DNA of 64,000 nucleotides from Echinometra lucunter (GCA_029962745.1 CM057153.1:6787314-6851313); one strand, 5' to 3'. Shown: positions 11,401 to 26,400, counted from the stretch's first letter. Translations and numbers: made by a program. Notes: generated by a model from the sequence alone, not told the origin.

Positions 11401-14400
11401 TTTGACCTTAGATGAAATGGAGTAAAACTCTAGGAACATGCCCTCTGAATGATTTGGGCTACACATGTCACCTCATTTTATTCAACATAAAACATTAAAC
11501 TTTTGTTGGATTTTGTGTATGAAATTCATAATGTGCAACTACATATCAGGATCATTTGAAGCTATTCCAAATAACATGCACCCATGTGGCAAAAATCTGT
11601 GACTTTTCTGTCTTTTTCTCATAACTGCAAACAAGAATATATTCCTTGGACAATTCAGAATAAGTTCATGCTTTCTCTGATAAATGGTTACTGCTTACCC
11701 ATGTAGCATTCTCTCTCCATTAGTGGTTTTCCACGGTACATCTTGTGCATCTCACGGAGGGCTCCACCATGGGCTAGATGTCCAATGGCATTGAGAGTAC
11801 GTCCAGCACCCTGATGAGTATAAAACAATAAAACATCAAATATGGTGCATTATGTTGTACGTTTCTCATCCTAATAACCAGGGTGATGTAAAATCTACAA
11901 TTTGAACCTCAAAATGTTCACATAGTTCTCATAACATATTAAACTATTACATTTAGTAGACACATACTATATATGAAAACTTGCTTACCTAGATCATCAT
12001 TTAAAGCACTGTAGTTTTTAAAATCAATTTTACATTTCTTTTCTCTCTCATTATCAGCAGTACATGAAAAGAGGAATGAAAAAAGTATTTTGAGTGAAGA
12101 GAAATGAAAGGAAAATGATCTGTACTCAGTGTTGAATTTCATCAAATAATTAACAATTTTGGGATTGCTTAGAAAGCAGTCATATCTTGGCAAGTAACAA
12201 TTTTTCATAAAACATAAAGAATAACTTACCTTTGGCTTGTTTTTGTCATGGTACCTGCGGAGTCTGCTGTTGTCAAGGCGGCGAGCACGACGTCTGGCCA
12301 TCTCGTCAGTCTCCATCTTAAAATTAGATTAAAAGTATTCCAGTTATATGGACAGTCAGCAAGATAAATTTGCAAAGTACAGATGTAAGACATAAAAGGT
12401 AAGATAGAGATTGTAGAACTTTATTCAAGCCATAATGAAACCTAAATGCATAATCAAAATTAAATTTAAATTTTTATCCCGTCATTTGCTTATTCTGACA
12501 AAAATGTAAATGTCAATTTATTCATGAATAGTTAGACTGTTTTAAGGCAATGGTACTCGTGAAAGTAATGTGCCTAGCCATAACATTAGATGTTGGCAGT
12601 AGCTGGAACGAATCTGAAAATTTTGCACTAATCAACTATATTCAGCTGTATTATTTTTTTCTGAAATATTCATGTTATAGCATTTATTTCTTTGGAACTA
12701 TGATATCAGATGATAATCGACTATCACAATTTTTGTGTGCAGTATTTGATATCACCCAGTTAAAATTTTATCATCTCGGTCATTAAAGTTTAGTGTGTAT
12801 CAGTATCACAATAAATGGAATTGTCATTATGTGACTGGGGGATTTCCTCTTTTTATGGTGGCAGCGGTGGGATATGTTTCATACATAATAAACAAACATT
12901 TACCTGGAGCCATGGGTGGTCAAGGGCTTCCTGAATGGTCATTCTTGCCCTGTAAAATGACAGAAGCAAAGATGACATGAATATATATTCTTTTGTAACC
13001 ACAACAATAGTTCATATATCTATGTGTTCTTGTTGAACATTTATGGAAGTTCTGTTTGAATCTTCATTGAAACATATGAAATTATTTTAATAATCTTGCA
13101 TTTTTATCAGTTTGTGATTGCAATATTTTAAAAACATTTATATTCACATACAAAAAAATGAGTACAAAAAACAAGTTGCAAGTCTCTTTAATGAGAGTTC
13201 TTAAAATTGCTTTATAACCTAATGTAAGGTTAACAACATCAAGAGTACACAAGCAACGTCTTTGTTAATCTTAGGGTAGCAAATAAAGTGTGCACTGCTA
13301 AAGATTTCTTTTGAAAAAATTGCAACTTACTCTTTTTCCTTGATGAGGATCCTCTCGATCCAGTCCAGACCTTCATCTGAGATGTCAGCAAATGCTTCCT
13401 CATCAAAGTCCCATTCTCCTATGGCAACATTCTTGAGGGTTTCACGGACTGTCTCTCCCTCAAATGGTGCAATACCACTCAACCTGTAAAAATTGGATAA
13501 TTTGGATATCATCTTAATCTTGTTTGCACAAATACATGAAATTTGCAACACGAAATGAGTATTACATGGATATTTCCTACCACAGTTTCATCCCTGTGCT
13601 CTGAATACTAGATATAAGAAAGTAAATAAAACATTTTTCCTCCATATTTCGATTCTGAAAAATTGTCAAGCTGCCAACCTATTTGAATGAAGTTAGAAAA
13701 AAAGGTAGGATAAAATTTTGGGCAATATCAAGTGACTGATTATTTGAAGTCAGGGAAACAAGGATAGTATGCTTTAGGCTTCTGATCATAAGTCAGAGCC
13801 CAATACCAGCTCAGCATCTTTTCCCTTCTAATCCTTCCGTTTCTGCACAGACAAATGAACGGGGGAGCAGGAAAGCCGCTGTGAATATCCGGGCGCAGAG
13901 AAGCCGATAAAAACCGTGACTTTTGATAAGCTACCTTATGCATTACTAAAGAAAATACTCACATGAGGTATGCCATAACACCAAGAGCCCACATGTCTGT
14001 TGGTAGTCCAATGGGCTCATGGTTAACAACCTCTGGTGCAATGAAATCAGGTGTGCCAAACATGACCTTTACAGCCTTGTCTGGATCAAGCTCCATGGTC
14101 AAACCAAAATCAATGATCTTGATGTCATCACTGTTTCGAGCGCACAGCATGACGTTCTCAGGCTGCAGGAAAAAAGACATTGCATAGATTTTATCAAAAG
14201 ACTGCAAAGTGTGAGCGGTGAAGGTCCACAATAACTTTTATTTAAAGTTTGATAACATCATAAACACTTCTTGTAATGTTTGTCTGCATTTACAAGCAAA
14301 AAAGTAAGTATACATCTTTATATCACTCAGCTCCTGATTTTCATATATGATATAACTCTTAATCCATCAATCACTGTTGCAGAACTTTGTAAGAATGTGA

Positions 14401-17400
14401 TAGAACCACACTACTGAGTCTCTTGTTGCTTCAATGAGTTTATTACTATTTTTCTTTGTCGCTAAACAGTGAAACTGACCTTCAGATCAAGGTGGACCAT
14501 GTGTCTTTCATGCATGTGCTTTACGCCCTCACAGATCTGCTTCATGTAGAAGACAACCTCAGGCTCAGTTAGGATGTGGTTCTCATCAACAAGACGGTCA
14601 AATAACTCTCCTCCAGACAAGCTGACAAATAGAACAAAAATTAAACATGATTTAGTGCTTTTAAAGTGTACTGGAACGCACAAATAGGCAATATAATAAG
14701 AGAAGTTGTCTTTGGGTGGACATAACCATCAACGTTTTTTAAAATATAAATTAATTTGATTTTTAAAAAAACTTATCCACTTCTTGAAAAACCATCACAT
14801 GTATAATTATAAAACTCTATTTCCGGGTATAAATCCTACAAGACTCGGAGCATTTTAATTATCATGAAATATGTTATGAATCGACATTTCACTTCGAAAT
14901 TATTTTTAAAAACCCTACCTTACAGAATATGTATAGGTTATTGCATATCCTGATGATATTGCAATGAATAAAGAAATAAAAAAATTCTCACAATTCCAGG
15001 ATCATGATGATCTCTTCACTGGTTTCAAAAACCTCATGGAGGTTGAGAAGACGACGATGATGGAGCTTCTTCATGACCTCAATCTCCCGTTTGACCAGGT
15101 CACGCTCTTTGCCATAGCAACGCATGAACTTGGCTGCCCATGTCTTCTGGGTCTTCTTCTCGATGGCTCGGTAGACAATACCATATGATCCTCTGTGGGA
15201 GAAAAGGTAGAAAATGAAAATTGAGGATAATATGGTGCAAGATACTCGAATAATGAAATGAGAACATGATAAAGGTCAACTGAATGTCCTTTCCATAGAC
15301 TATGCTATCATAAAAACATCTCCATTTAAAATTCTCAAAAGACACCACAAGGAGGAATAGATTATTTTCAAGCTATACTAGTATAATTTTTGTAAATCCT
15401 TTCATTTCCAAATTTTGGTGGTTTATAATAATTAGTTCTGAAATATGATAATATAAAATCCCACATAAATGTATTATAACTTTTAAGGCCTAATGAAAGG
15501 AAAGGTACAAGGGGGATTCTTACCTTCCAAGTTCTTCCAGAATCTGGTAGTAATCATAGATGGAGCCTGTCCTGTGGACAAATGGATGAGGACCTCTGTC
15601 AAAGTCAACCAGGGAGTCATAGAAGCGACGCTTTCCTTCGTAGTCCTCAAATTGTGGTCTGCCAGGCTTGGATGCTATTAAGGTTGAGAAAAATTTGAAA
15701 TGATTTATTACATTTGTGGGTATAGTTAGGTATACTAGTATACTAGGAATGAATAAAATAAGCTGGAGCTTCATAACCTTCTTAAAGAAAAGAAAAGAAC
15801 GTAACGTAATCAGACTTTCAAATGTATTGATAATCATTCTTGTAATATGTATTAAGTATGTGTATTCTCTTGTTCCCCAAAACAATGAATTCTGGCAATC
15901 TTACACATATCTATATATTCTATATTCTAGAAGTATTAACAGTAATCTATATTATTCACATTTTGATCACCATCCGACCATAATTTACTTTCAAAAATCT
16001 TATCAAAAAAAAAAAGAGAAATTGTATTTTCTCTCAGAAATTCTAATAAAGATGTACATATATTAAAATCACTTACATTTGGTGCAGACCACAGCAGTTG
16101 CTTCACATGGCTCACTGGCACCATACATGTTGAAAGCCGTGACCCTGAACTGATACTGTGTATCTGGTCGGAGGTTGATGACAGTGTGCTGTGTGTTCTT
16201 GGAGCTGATGACCCTGGCCCAGGCAAGGACACCAACCTCTCGTTTCTCCACCATGTAGGTGGTGATGTTGGAGCCTCCGTCATAGATTGGTGGATTCCAG
16301 GCAAGGCGGATGGCATCAGATGTGATCTCTAGGCACTCAAGGTTACGAGGAGGATCAGGATGTCCTAGTAAAGTTGAACATCAACAGAGATTAAATAACT
16401 CAGGAAAAAAATTGAAATTTCAGTTAACTTCATTATTTTCCATGATGAATACATGCATTCTGCAAATTTATATAATAATCAACAAACTTGTTATCCTAAA
16501 TTCATAGCTATGAATTACATAAACATTTCTTTGATAAAAAATGAATTGATTTCCTCTCTAATCCTAAGGGTCAGCAAAAGTACATGTATCTTGAACTACA
16601 TACTTGGAAATTTCCTTAAATTCTGCCAAAGATATGTGTTATTGACAAACATTAAAAACACTAATAGCCATATATAAATGACACAATTAGCTCTTAACTG
16701 GAAAATAATCCTGCAAAGAAAATATGAGAAAATATCACCCTTTGATGAATACTTACTAAGAATGTTGACTTGGATGGAGCATGTATCATGTCCCAACTCA
16801 TTGGAGGCCACAACGCTGTACTTTCCAGCATCCTCCTTGGTGATACCCCGTATGATGAGCGTTGTATCATGAGGTGTTGTCTTGATCTCAAACCTTCCTT
16901 CATCCACGACATCCACACCATCTCTGACCCACTTGATGCTGGGTCGTGGGGTACCACTGAAAGGCACCTTGAGCATGATGTATTCGCCCAAGAGACAGTG
17001 CATTGGTGAGCGTAGTCTGGCTGGTAAGCTGAGCTTGGGCATGACTGTACATGAGATGAAAATATGTCAAAAGAAATACTGTTTTTAACCTTTTTAAAAA
17101 CAGGTTGGCAGTGACATTAGTTTCTCAGAACATATTCCCACTAAGATTCTACAACTTGTATGTGCTTATCAATTATTAGTGATTCTGGGAATGATGGTGA
17201 TTTTAACATGGTAGAACATGTAATGAATGTCTAAATGGAGGAATATTTTCACTTAAAAATGTATATCCTCTTAGAAGCAAATCTTAGAATCTTAAATCTT
17301 AAATCTTAAACCTTAGATCCTAAATCTAAGAAAAGAACTGACAATCTGACTTACCAAGGACATTGAGTTCGAATGAAGAGGTAATGGTACCACCCTTGTT

Positions 17401-20400
17401 GGTGGCTGTGACAGAGATCTCTCCCACATCTTCTGAATAGAGTTGGTTTGCAGTGAGAGTGTGGATGTTGCCATCCCCACCAACCTGGAACTTGCGACCA
17501 TGGGCGATCTCACGACCCAGGCGGTACCACCTGACCTCTGGGGCTGGGTAACCACTGACTTGGCAGGTGACGGTCACACTCTTGCCCTCAGCGATGTAGG
17601 CATTCTGAGGTTTGCTGACAAACTGCGGAGGAACGGTATCTATACAAGAGAATGAGGAAAGATACAAGTGTTAAAATAACAGGCAAAAAAAATATATATT
17701 TACTGATAATTCAGCTGGAAAATGTGGAACATGGCCTTGGGATATGGTTGGCTGATTTGTATGAATTTACATTTTACTTGGACTGGCTCATAGGACAAGG
17801 CTTAATTTGTTTTTTTTTTCCTGCAATTGATACACAGGTATTATAATGACTTCCCAATTGTATATATGTATGTTGAAAAATTGAAGTTCTCTCTTATTAT
17901 GTCATGAAGGTAGCAAAGTAATAAATAAAAATTGCATGAGATAGGACAAATATAAGAGAATTTCTGATGATCTTTCTGAAACTCTTGGTCTTATTGGGTA
18001 AGTTACCTTAAACATATCTTACCTTTTGGATCTCTGACGAGTACTCTCTGAGAAATAGTGGAAGGCTCACTAGCTCCCATGCTGTTCTCAGCAAGGATTC
18101 TGAACTCATATTCTGTGTCTTCCCTGAGGTTGATGAGGGTATGACTGGTCGTCGTGACAGGCTCATGGTTGGCCTTGATCCACCTCTGACTTGTGGTGTC
18201 TCTTCTCTCAATGATGTAGCCTGTGATCGGAGAACCTCCATCAGATGATGGTGCTGTCCAGGAGACATGGACAGAGTCACGCTGGATGTCGCTGACGGTG
18301 GGTCTGCCTGGGGCACTTGGTGGGTCTGTAATGCAAGAGATGTCATGATTTCAGAGATATTACATAAAAAATCTTGGTGTTTTGATTGTTTGTTTGTTTA
18401 CTATTTTCTTGTCTGCTGCATTAACACAATACATGCTGGTAATCTTTCAATGTTATATGCCTTTAATTAGCACATTTTAGAGAATAGACACTTACAAATG
18501 ATGTCATGGCAAACATTAAGATAAATCAATATGATCATTAATGGTATCTAAAAATCATTATCATTATTGCCATCAGTAGAATAACCATAAATGTACTGAT
18601 TAAAATTTAACATCATGTGAAATTGATTATTTTAAATATCATTACAAAATCATGCTCCTTATAATATGCCTTCCAAAAATGAAGTCAGATAGATAGTACA
18701 CTCGATCAAATTTTGCTCTTAAGATTTTGCAAACTAAGAGGAAACATTCATGCAAATATGTGGAATCATGTCTTACCAAATGGACTCTTGACCAGGATGG
18801 CTTCCCTGATCTCAAAAGGCTTACTAGTGCCATACTGGTTCTCAGCTGTCACCCGCACCACGTAGTGAGTATTATCCTTCAAATTCTTAGCTGTGAAGTT
18901 AGGCAGCAAGGAGCTGCCCAGTGGTTGCCAGGTGGTGCGATTGGATTCTCGAATGGAGATCTGGTAGCGCTGGATAGGTGCACCACCGTCATCGTAAGGT
19001 GGGTTCCAACTGAAGGAGGCAGAGTTCTTGGTGATGGACTGGATGGAGATTGGTCCCTGGGGTGGACTTGGTCGGTCTATGGGTAATAATATGTAGACTT
19101 ATTAAATTGATAAATTCTATTTTCAGGTTGGGATATATAAAATCGGTATACACTGAATAGCTGGATTATGCATTCTGCACCGCTTCATACTTTGGAATTT
19201 AATTCTCATGATAAACGAGGGGCAAGATACTGCACAGAAGTATGTTCCATTCTAAACTGTGACTTAATGAAAAGTAACATGTGACTTGGTGAAAAGTCAC
19301 AAGCTGGTTTGTGCTTTCAATTACATTTCTAAATTCTCCCCTGTGAAAGATTTTTTTACTGATAAAGGATTTTTACTGAACTAAATTCTAAGATGCTTTA
19401 CATGTCCTGAAATCCTCAAATCACATTAATAACCTCTAACACCAACTTGACCTTTGACCTTACCTAGGACATTGACCCTTGCTGTAATGCTGTGCCTTCC
19501 GAGCTCATTCACTGCCTCTAGTGAGTAGATACCAGAATCTTCTCGTTCTGCATCCTTCACATAAAGCTCAGCGATTCCTCCAACCACATTCACTCTATCG
19601 AACGGAAAGACAAAAAGGTCGAAATTACATGCCTATACCACTTATAGAAAAACAAAAACTGTTGATTACATGTAAAGTATATTGAAAACTAATAAAGAAG
19701 AAGAGCCCATTAATCATAAGATTATAACTGAATGCTGTTTAAATTACTAATACTCATCTTCATATGGTTGCATGAGCCTAACTGTAAAAATAATAACTAG
19801 GTGTTACTTTTTACTTTCATTACAATTTTCATCTTGATATCCTGCTCATTCTTTATTCCCACATGCGTGCATGTCACCCTCTCTACATTTCATCACAAAT
19901 TTAAAAAATGATACTTTTGCTTCAAAACAATATTTATATTCAAGGAATATGATGAACAGATGACATACTAATTTTGTATCATGATTTAAGCACATGCCTC
20001 TCTTCTACGATGATTAGCTTCAGCCATATTTTCCAAGTTCTAATTTAACAATCTACTGTTCTACAATGAATATCTCACGGCAGGCCAGATTTTGGAAACA
20101 GCCCAGTAAGCGTTGTAAAGAACAATGCATATATTCATTCATTACACATTTCCTCCATTAAAAGTGCATGATTCATTTTGCCTGTAAGAAGCCGGAGCTC
20201 ATAAAAAGTCATGCTCTAAATAAGCTTGTAATGTAAGCATAGATCATTCGTCAGGACACCAAAATGAAACATAAATGCTTACATTTATATCTGTATCTAT
20301 GCATTCAAGCATGATCAACAAGCTTCTCAAAATATTCTTTTCCATTTTCAACAATCAGAACAGGCAAAAACTACTACCCTAGATTCGCAAAAGAATGTTG

Positions 20401-23400
20401 AATCTTTTCAAAATTATCAGAATTTCTTGTAATTTAGTGAAAAAGGAAGTTCATATATTTTGCTTTGTTCAGTTTACGAATGTATTTTGGTTTAGACAAT
20501 TCACTAATACAAAATATCAAATTTCAAACATTTCTTCAGAGGTATAGAAGAAGTGTAGAATATCTTGTAATGTGTGCAATTCTCTTCACCATCTCTACTG
20601 GTTCATAATGTTTCTTTGTACATCTTGATACTGATATTACACTACAAACTCAGCACTGTAATGCAAAGTGGCCAATTGTACCATCTACAGAATTAAGAAA
20701 ATGCAAATCTAAATGAAGAGACAATGTATACTAACAGATGTATTCTAGTATTCATGAAGACATATTTTACAGGTGCTGACATGTAATCTACATGATGTAT
20801 GCAATAAAATCAATTTGCATAAAACATGGCTTATGAAACATGCACCTACATTAACAAAATAATATGTAAGATATGTAAGACCCTTTGCAATGTGTAAACA
20901 AAATAAAATATTACCAATAACTTAACTCTGAAAATAGAGAGTTAGAAATGTTTACATAATCCTGAAAGAAATGTTAATTACAATAAGTTTGACAATCTAC
21001 AGTTGGTTAAACATGAATGCTGTGGAAAAATATAAATGTAAAGTGTTTCATCAATAATTAGCAAAAAAAAAGTTTACTGTAATTTCTGTGTTTGATATGC
21101 TACATGTATATAGTGATATGTATTTTCATGCCATAAAATTAGTAGGCTATTAACCTGAATATATGGTAAAATACAAATAACTGAACTAATCTCAGTCAAA
21201 AATTTTGAGCTTACAAATGCCTTTCCATTTTCTGCTTTTTGTGAAAGTACATAAATCATTATTTGCAAATAGCAGGAAACATGGTATATGCCATCTGTTA
21301 TATGTTAATGTACATTTATTATATGTAAATGTAGATTTAATATCTTAGTCAGATGGGATTTATTAAAAAAAAGAAAAGGAAAAGAGTTTGGACTTGAAAC
21401 TTTCAGAAAGCCTTCAAACCAAGATAACAAAAAAACAAAAAACAAAACTGGAATACATTTGTAAACTCTTTTTTCTATAATTGAGGCAATAAATGAATAG
21501 CAATATATACTGATGAAAAAATTGAGTTATTGCAATTAAGTAGCCGATGACAGCAGCAAAAATGCCAGCACTATGAAACAGCCTGTAAACTGGATAGATA
21601 TATTATTTTGTTAGCTTCTTTAATAAAACAACGGATACTCATGAGGCATGTACTATGATATGAAGAGGGCCAAATGTTAACTGAGCTCATCAAATTTGAA
21701 AAAAAAAAATATATGTAAGATATTTTTTGGGTCTAAATTTCTTAAATCTTACAAATAAGCTACTTCCGAATAGTATGAATGGCTTTTAAGTCTGCAGAAT
21801 GCTACAAATGCTACAAATCCATGGTTTGGAGGACAGAAAGGTCACATAACCTGAATAAATAGTATTGATTGACATGAAGTGAAAGAAATTTTGTTCAGTT
21901 TTCTGTGATGACAGTAGACTCTTCCGACTGAATTTAAGAAAAATTTCATTTCATTAACAAAGGAATGTGACCTTTGTTATTTAACCTGAAAATATTTGTT
22001 GTGATGGAGAGTGAAGTAAAATAAATCGAAGAAAATATACATCCCTATATACTCAAACTTAAATCAGTTTTGCAGCATCTCTTCATATCATAGCATATTA
22101 GAAGAAGCTTGAACACTGGATAAATATGGTGAAGTATATGCAGTGACAAGACATAGAAAAAAATGAAAGAAATGTGTCAATGCCTCAATTTCTTTGCTGA
22201 CAAAATGTTATTGTTTGCCCAAGTTGTTCCACATCCTGGCTGTCTGATAAGCTTCTCTGTCTCGAGAGTGTAGAAACCTGTGTAGGGGTATCTATCCCCT
22301 CCACGATCGGGAAGCTCATAGTCATGGACACGTCCTCTTTCTTTGGCGCTGTAAGATGGAATTGTTTATAGTTCCATTGATGAATTTATCTTGGTAAGTG
22401 AAACTAGACTCAATCCATTATGGCTGTTATTGATCAATGTGAACTTCTCTCTCAACATACTGGTACATCTTTTTAAACTAATCAATTTAGTATGTGAACT
22501 ATATTGACTACATCAGAATACTTGTATTTGGTGGAGAGAACACAATCTGTGTATGTCTTTTACCAGATCCTTTACAAAATCTTGGGTCTTAATTCTGTTT
22601 AAATCTTCACCTCCCTTTCTGCACTTGCAGGACACTACATGTAGGTATGAAACAAATCAGTCTTTGCCTACAACATGAATACATCATTTGCACATTGTTG
22701 AGAAATATATATCGATCAGGTCTGAAAAAACGCCATAAAATTCATGTTATCCAAACCACAATGCTATTCCCCAAGGGAATTAAGTTACAGCAATGCATTA
22801 CCTGTAGCGACCACGAGTGTCCAGCACTTCACCATCCTGCCTTCTCCATGTGAATGTCGGCTTGGGTGTTCCATAGGTCAGAGTGACCGGGATGTGGATT
22901 TCTTGTCCAGCTCTGACAGACAGATCTTGTAGATGGCGGTCAATGCTAAGCTGAGGTGGTCCTGATATTAACAAGAGGAAAAAAGGACATCAGGTTATTA
23001 ACCCACTGAACACAATTTCATTTTGGTACAACAGGCATTTTCCACGGACACCGGCCCAATTATCTCAGGCTTAGTACTGAATGGGTTAAGAAGCTAAGAA
23101 AGGCTGTGGAGTAATGCTTGTAACTCACAGGCAACCACAGGATTTGGAGATATCAGCCATGATAAGTAAATGCCTCCATAATGACCATTTTTATCAGTGA
23201 TAAAAGAACATTTAGTTATTCCACTGAAACATGAAGTAGTGCTAAGGACATACTGAAGTCTATGTGCTACTCAACTATATCAACAGAAATGTGATTCTTT
23301 ATTGGGAGCTCTGATATTTTACACAAAACAATTGAAAGATCTATAATAAGAATGCACTGAGATGCACAAGCATACAGACAGTAAAATTTTAACTGCAAAG

Positions 23401-26400
23401 TACATAGATTTATGGAACAGGCCGAAGCAGTAAGACATATAAAACAGTAGAAGAGAGAGAGAGAGACAGACAAAAGGGGTTTTCAGAAGAGAGAGAGAGA
23501 GAGAGAGAGAGAGACAAAGGGTATTTCAGAAGAGAGAAAGATTGACTTACTCTGGATAAGTAGCTCAGCAGAAGATCTTGCCGAACCATGTTTGTTCTTA
23601 GCAATGATGGTGTACATGCCAGTCTCATAGTCTGTGACAGAGGTGACAACGATTCTGTAGACACCATTCTCTTCTGTGATGTTGTGCTTCCGACCAGTCA
23701 TTAGCTCCCTACCATGATGCATCCTGGGATAGAAAACAGAGAAATAGTTATTTGCTTTTCCTTGATTGGTCCCGTCATGACTGACAGCTTGGTATTTCAA
23801 CAATGGTTCAACATAAAGAGCAAATTCACTTTAGGCAGGGACACATACAGTAGATCTTTGATTAATTGATCATTTTCTAGATCTTCCTATTCTTCTAGAC
23901 CCTGTTTATCTTGCATTAAATTACTATCTTTTCTGGTTTTATGGTCTTCTTGATATACGACTGAAAGGGCATTTAATCTTCTTAGATATTCATTGAGAAA
24001 AAAAACAAACTATGAGATGCTTTATCTATGGTTAAGCCTTACAAATGATCATTTCACTGCATTCGAGTAGATTGATACTAGGTGTGCAAAGCTTAATTTC
24101 AGTTTTGTCTCTTACCAGGAAATCTTTGGCTTTGGTGAGCCAGATATCTTGCAGAAGAACATGCCAGTCTGACCCTCAGCTACCATGGTGTTCTGGATCT
24201 CCATCAGGATTGACGGAGCTGCTCCAGCTGTTAGGATAAAGAGAGAGAGAGAGGAAAGAAAGTATGATAAATGAGGTAAAATAATAAGAATCATTAGAAA
24301 ACAATAACAATTAAAGTTGATATGGCTATATATTGGCCTTATGTTCTACAAGATTCTGGCTTGAACAGAAACTTAACAGAAAATAACGAAAAATCAATTA
24401 ATAAGCATATTATGTCAGTGCTGCATAGAATAACCTTTCATCATGGCACTGTGCTGGCCAACGACAGCTAAGTGCATAAAAGGATAGTAATAGCACTAAA
24501 GTGATTCAAGAAACTGTCCCTTGTGTTACTGGAAGGGGGAACTGTCTCACATCGGTAAAAAATAAAGAGCAAACTTGTCTTTTCCTTGCAAAATGTCAAC
24601 AAGTACAAATGAATAGAAATATAAAGAAAGCAAATAATACTCCCAGCTGATTGTCTATTGTATTTGAAGCCTAAGAACTTCTGTGGGTAAGCAGTCCAAA
24701 GTCCAAATTACATGCCCCAAACAGTTGACAACAAAAGGTTTATTGACCGAGTACATTAAGGATAAAATTGATCCTTTTCATAATGTTGAGGGAATTGTCA
24801 CCAATTGTGTTGCAAAACATATGGAAAACAAAAGTAAACAATACTGGAACCACAAGCTTGTTATGATTTTATCTCAACGTTGGCTTGGCCATATCTAAGA
24901 TCATGAAAATGTAAAAATGTCTGGAAACGTGATTGGACATAACTTTTTTGATTGCATGTTTCATGCTCATTCAAACTTTAAAAAGCTCTTGCATATCTCT
25001 GTTTTATGTCCATCTGCAGTTTGATTCTTGAACACAGATCAGTGAATATTTATATGTCAAATTTACAATAGATACTTCTTGTAATACTTACGCAGCTGTG
25101 ATGCAGCCACAAATGACTCTGAAGCCCTGCTTGGGTCGCTCTCATTGCCTGCAGCATTGACTGCCCTCACCCTGAAGGAATACTCCTTATCCTCAATGAG
25201 GTTAGTGATAGAGCAATGTGTATCATGAACCACTGTCCTGTCAGTCCACATGTACGATCCTTTGAGTCTGCGCTCCACGATGTAGTGTGTGATCTCGCTT
25301 CCACCATCCGTTGAAGGTGGCGACCATGAGAGACTGACAGAGGTTGCAGTGATGTCACCGATGATAGGAACACCAGGTGGTGTTGGTCGTCCTGCAGTAG
25401 AATAGAAATATTTGAATTATGAGACCATTTCTTTAAAAAACTCCTCCTCATAATTATCACCTTCGTCATGGAGAAACTTGCTGAAGAGGTAGGTGTATAA
25501 AATCAGTGTATAAAAAATCTTGAATTCAAAGCGAATGTCAATAAAAGTGGCATTGAAAACCTACCGCAACAGATTCAACAGCTTTATTTAGGTAATCTAT
25601 TCATGCACTTACTGCAAATTCTTCTGTCCACATAATATCATACAGCTACATACAATGTACACATATTCAAGTAATCCACTCAGGCATGATACTTCATTCA
25701 ACAAATAATGGCTTCACAAGGAACCCCTTGGCAATAATTCTCTTACTGAACTTAATGAGCTTACAGTCTATCAAAGACTGTCTGTCACCTTGCATGCTCC
25801 ATTCAATACCTGACAATAAAAAGTAAGAGTGGCTTATTGTCTGCTACTTCAAGCCTTAACCAGATTATTCAAACATTTGTGAAAGGCTCGGTACATGAAA
25901 ATAGTTTTCAAAGCATAGGATGTTGACATATCAAATGAATGGAACTTTAAGAAGCTAAGTTTTGAAAGAACATAAAAGAATAGTTGAATAGTTATTTTCA
26001 AGCTTATTCGGCTGCTTTTTAAAGCCTTTACCAGATTATTCAAACATTTTTGAAAAGTTCCAAGACATGAAAATCGTTTTCAAAGCATAGGATGTTGACA
26101 GGTCAAGTGAATGGAACATTGAAAAGCTAAGTTTTGAAAGAACATAAAAGAATAGTTGAATAATTAATTTCAAGCTTATTGGCCACTTTTTAAAGCCTTT
26201 ACCAGATTATTCAAACATTTTTGAAAAGTTCCACGACATGAAAATAGTTTTCAAAGCATAGGATGTTGACAGGTCAAGTGAATGGAACTTTAAAAAGCTA
26301 AGTTTTTATAAAGCTTCATTAATATTTTCAGAGTTTTATGTACAGTGATGTTTCTCTACATGCAAGGTGAGTAAAAATCACTTCAAAGTCATTTGTAAAT

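Noticed and set aside
13740..13943. Minus-strand 67-codon frame
   Set aside because: It coincides with the inverted-repeat element 13775-13939.
25849..26043. Minus-strand frame with internally repeated NNLVKA
   Set aside because: The peptide repeat is the translation of the 170-bp tandem repeat.
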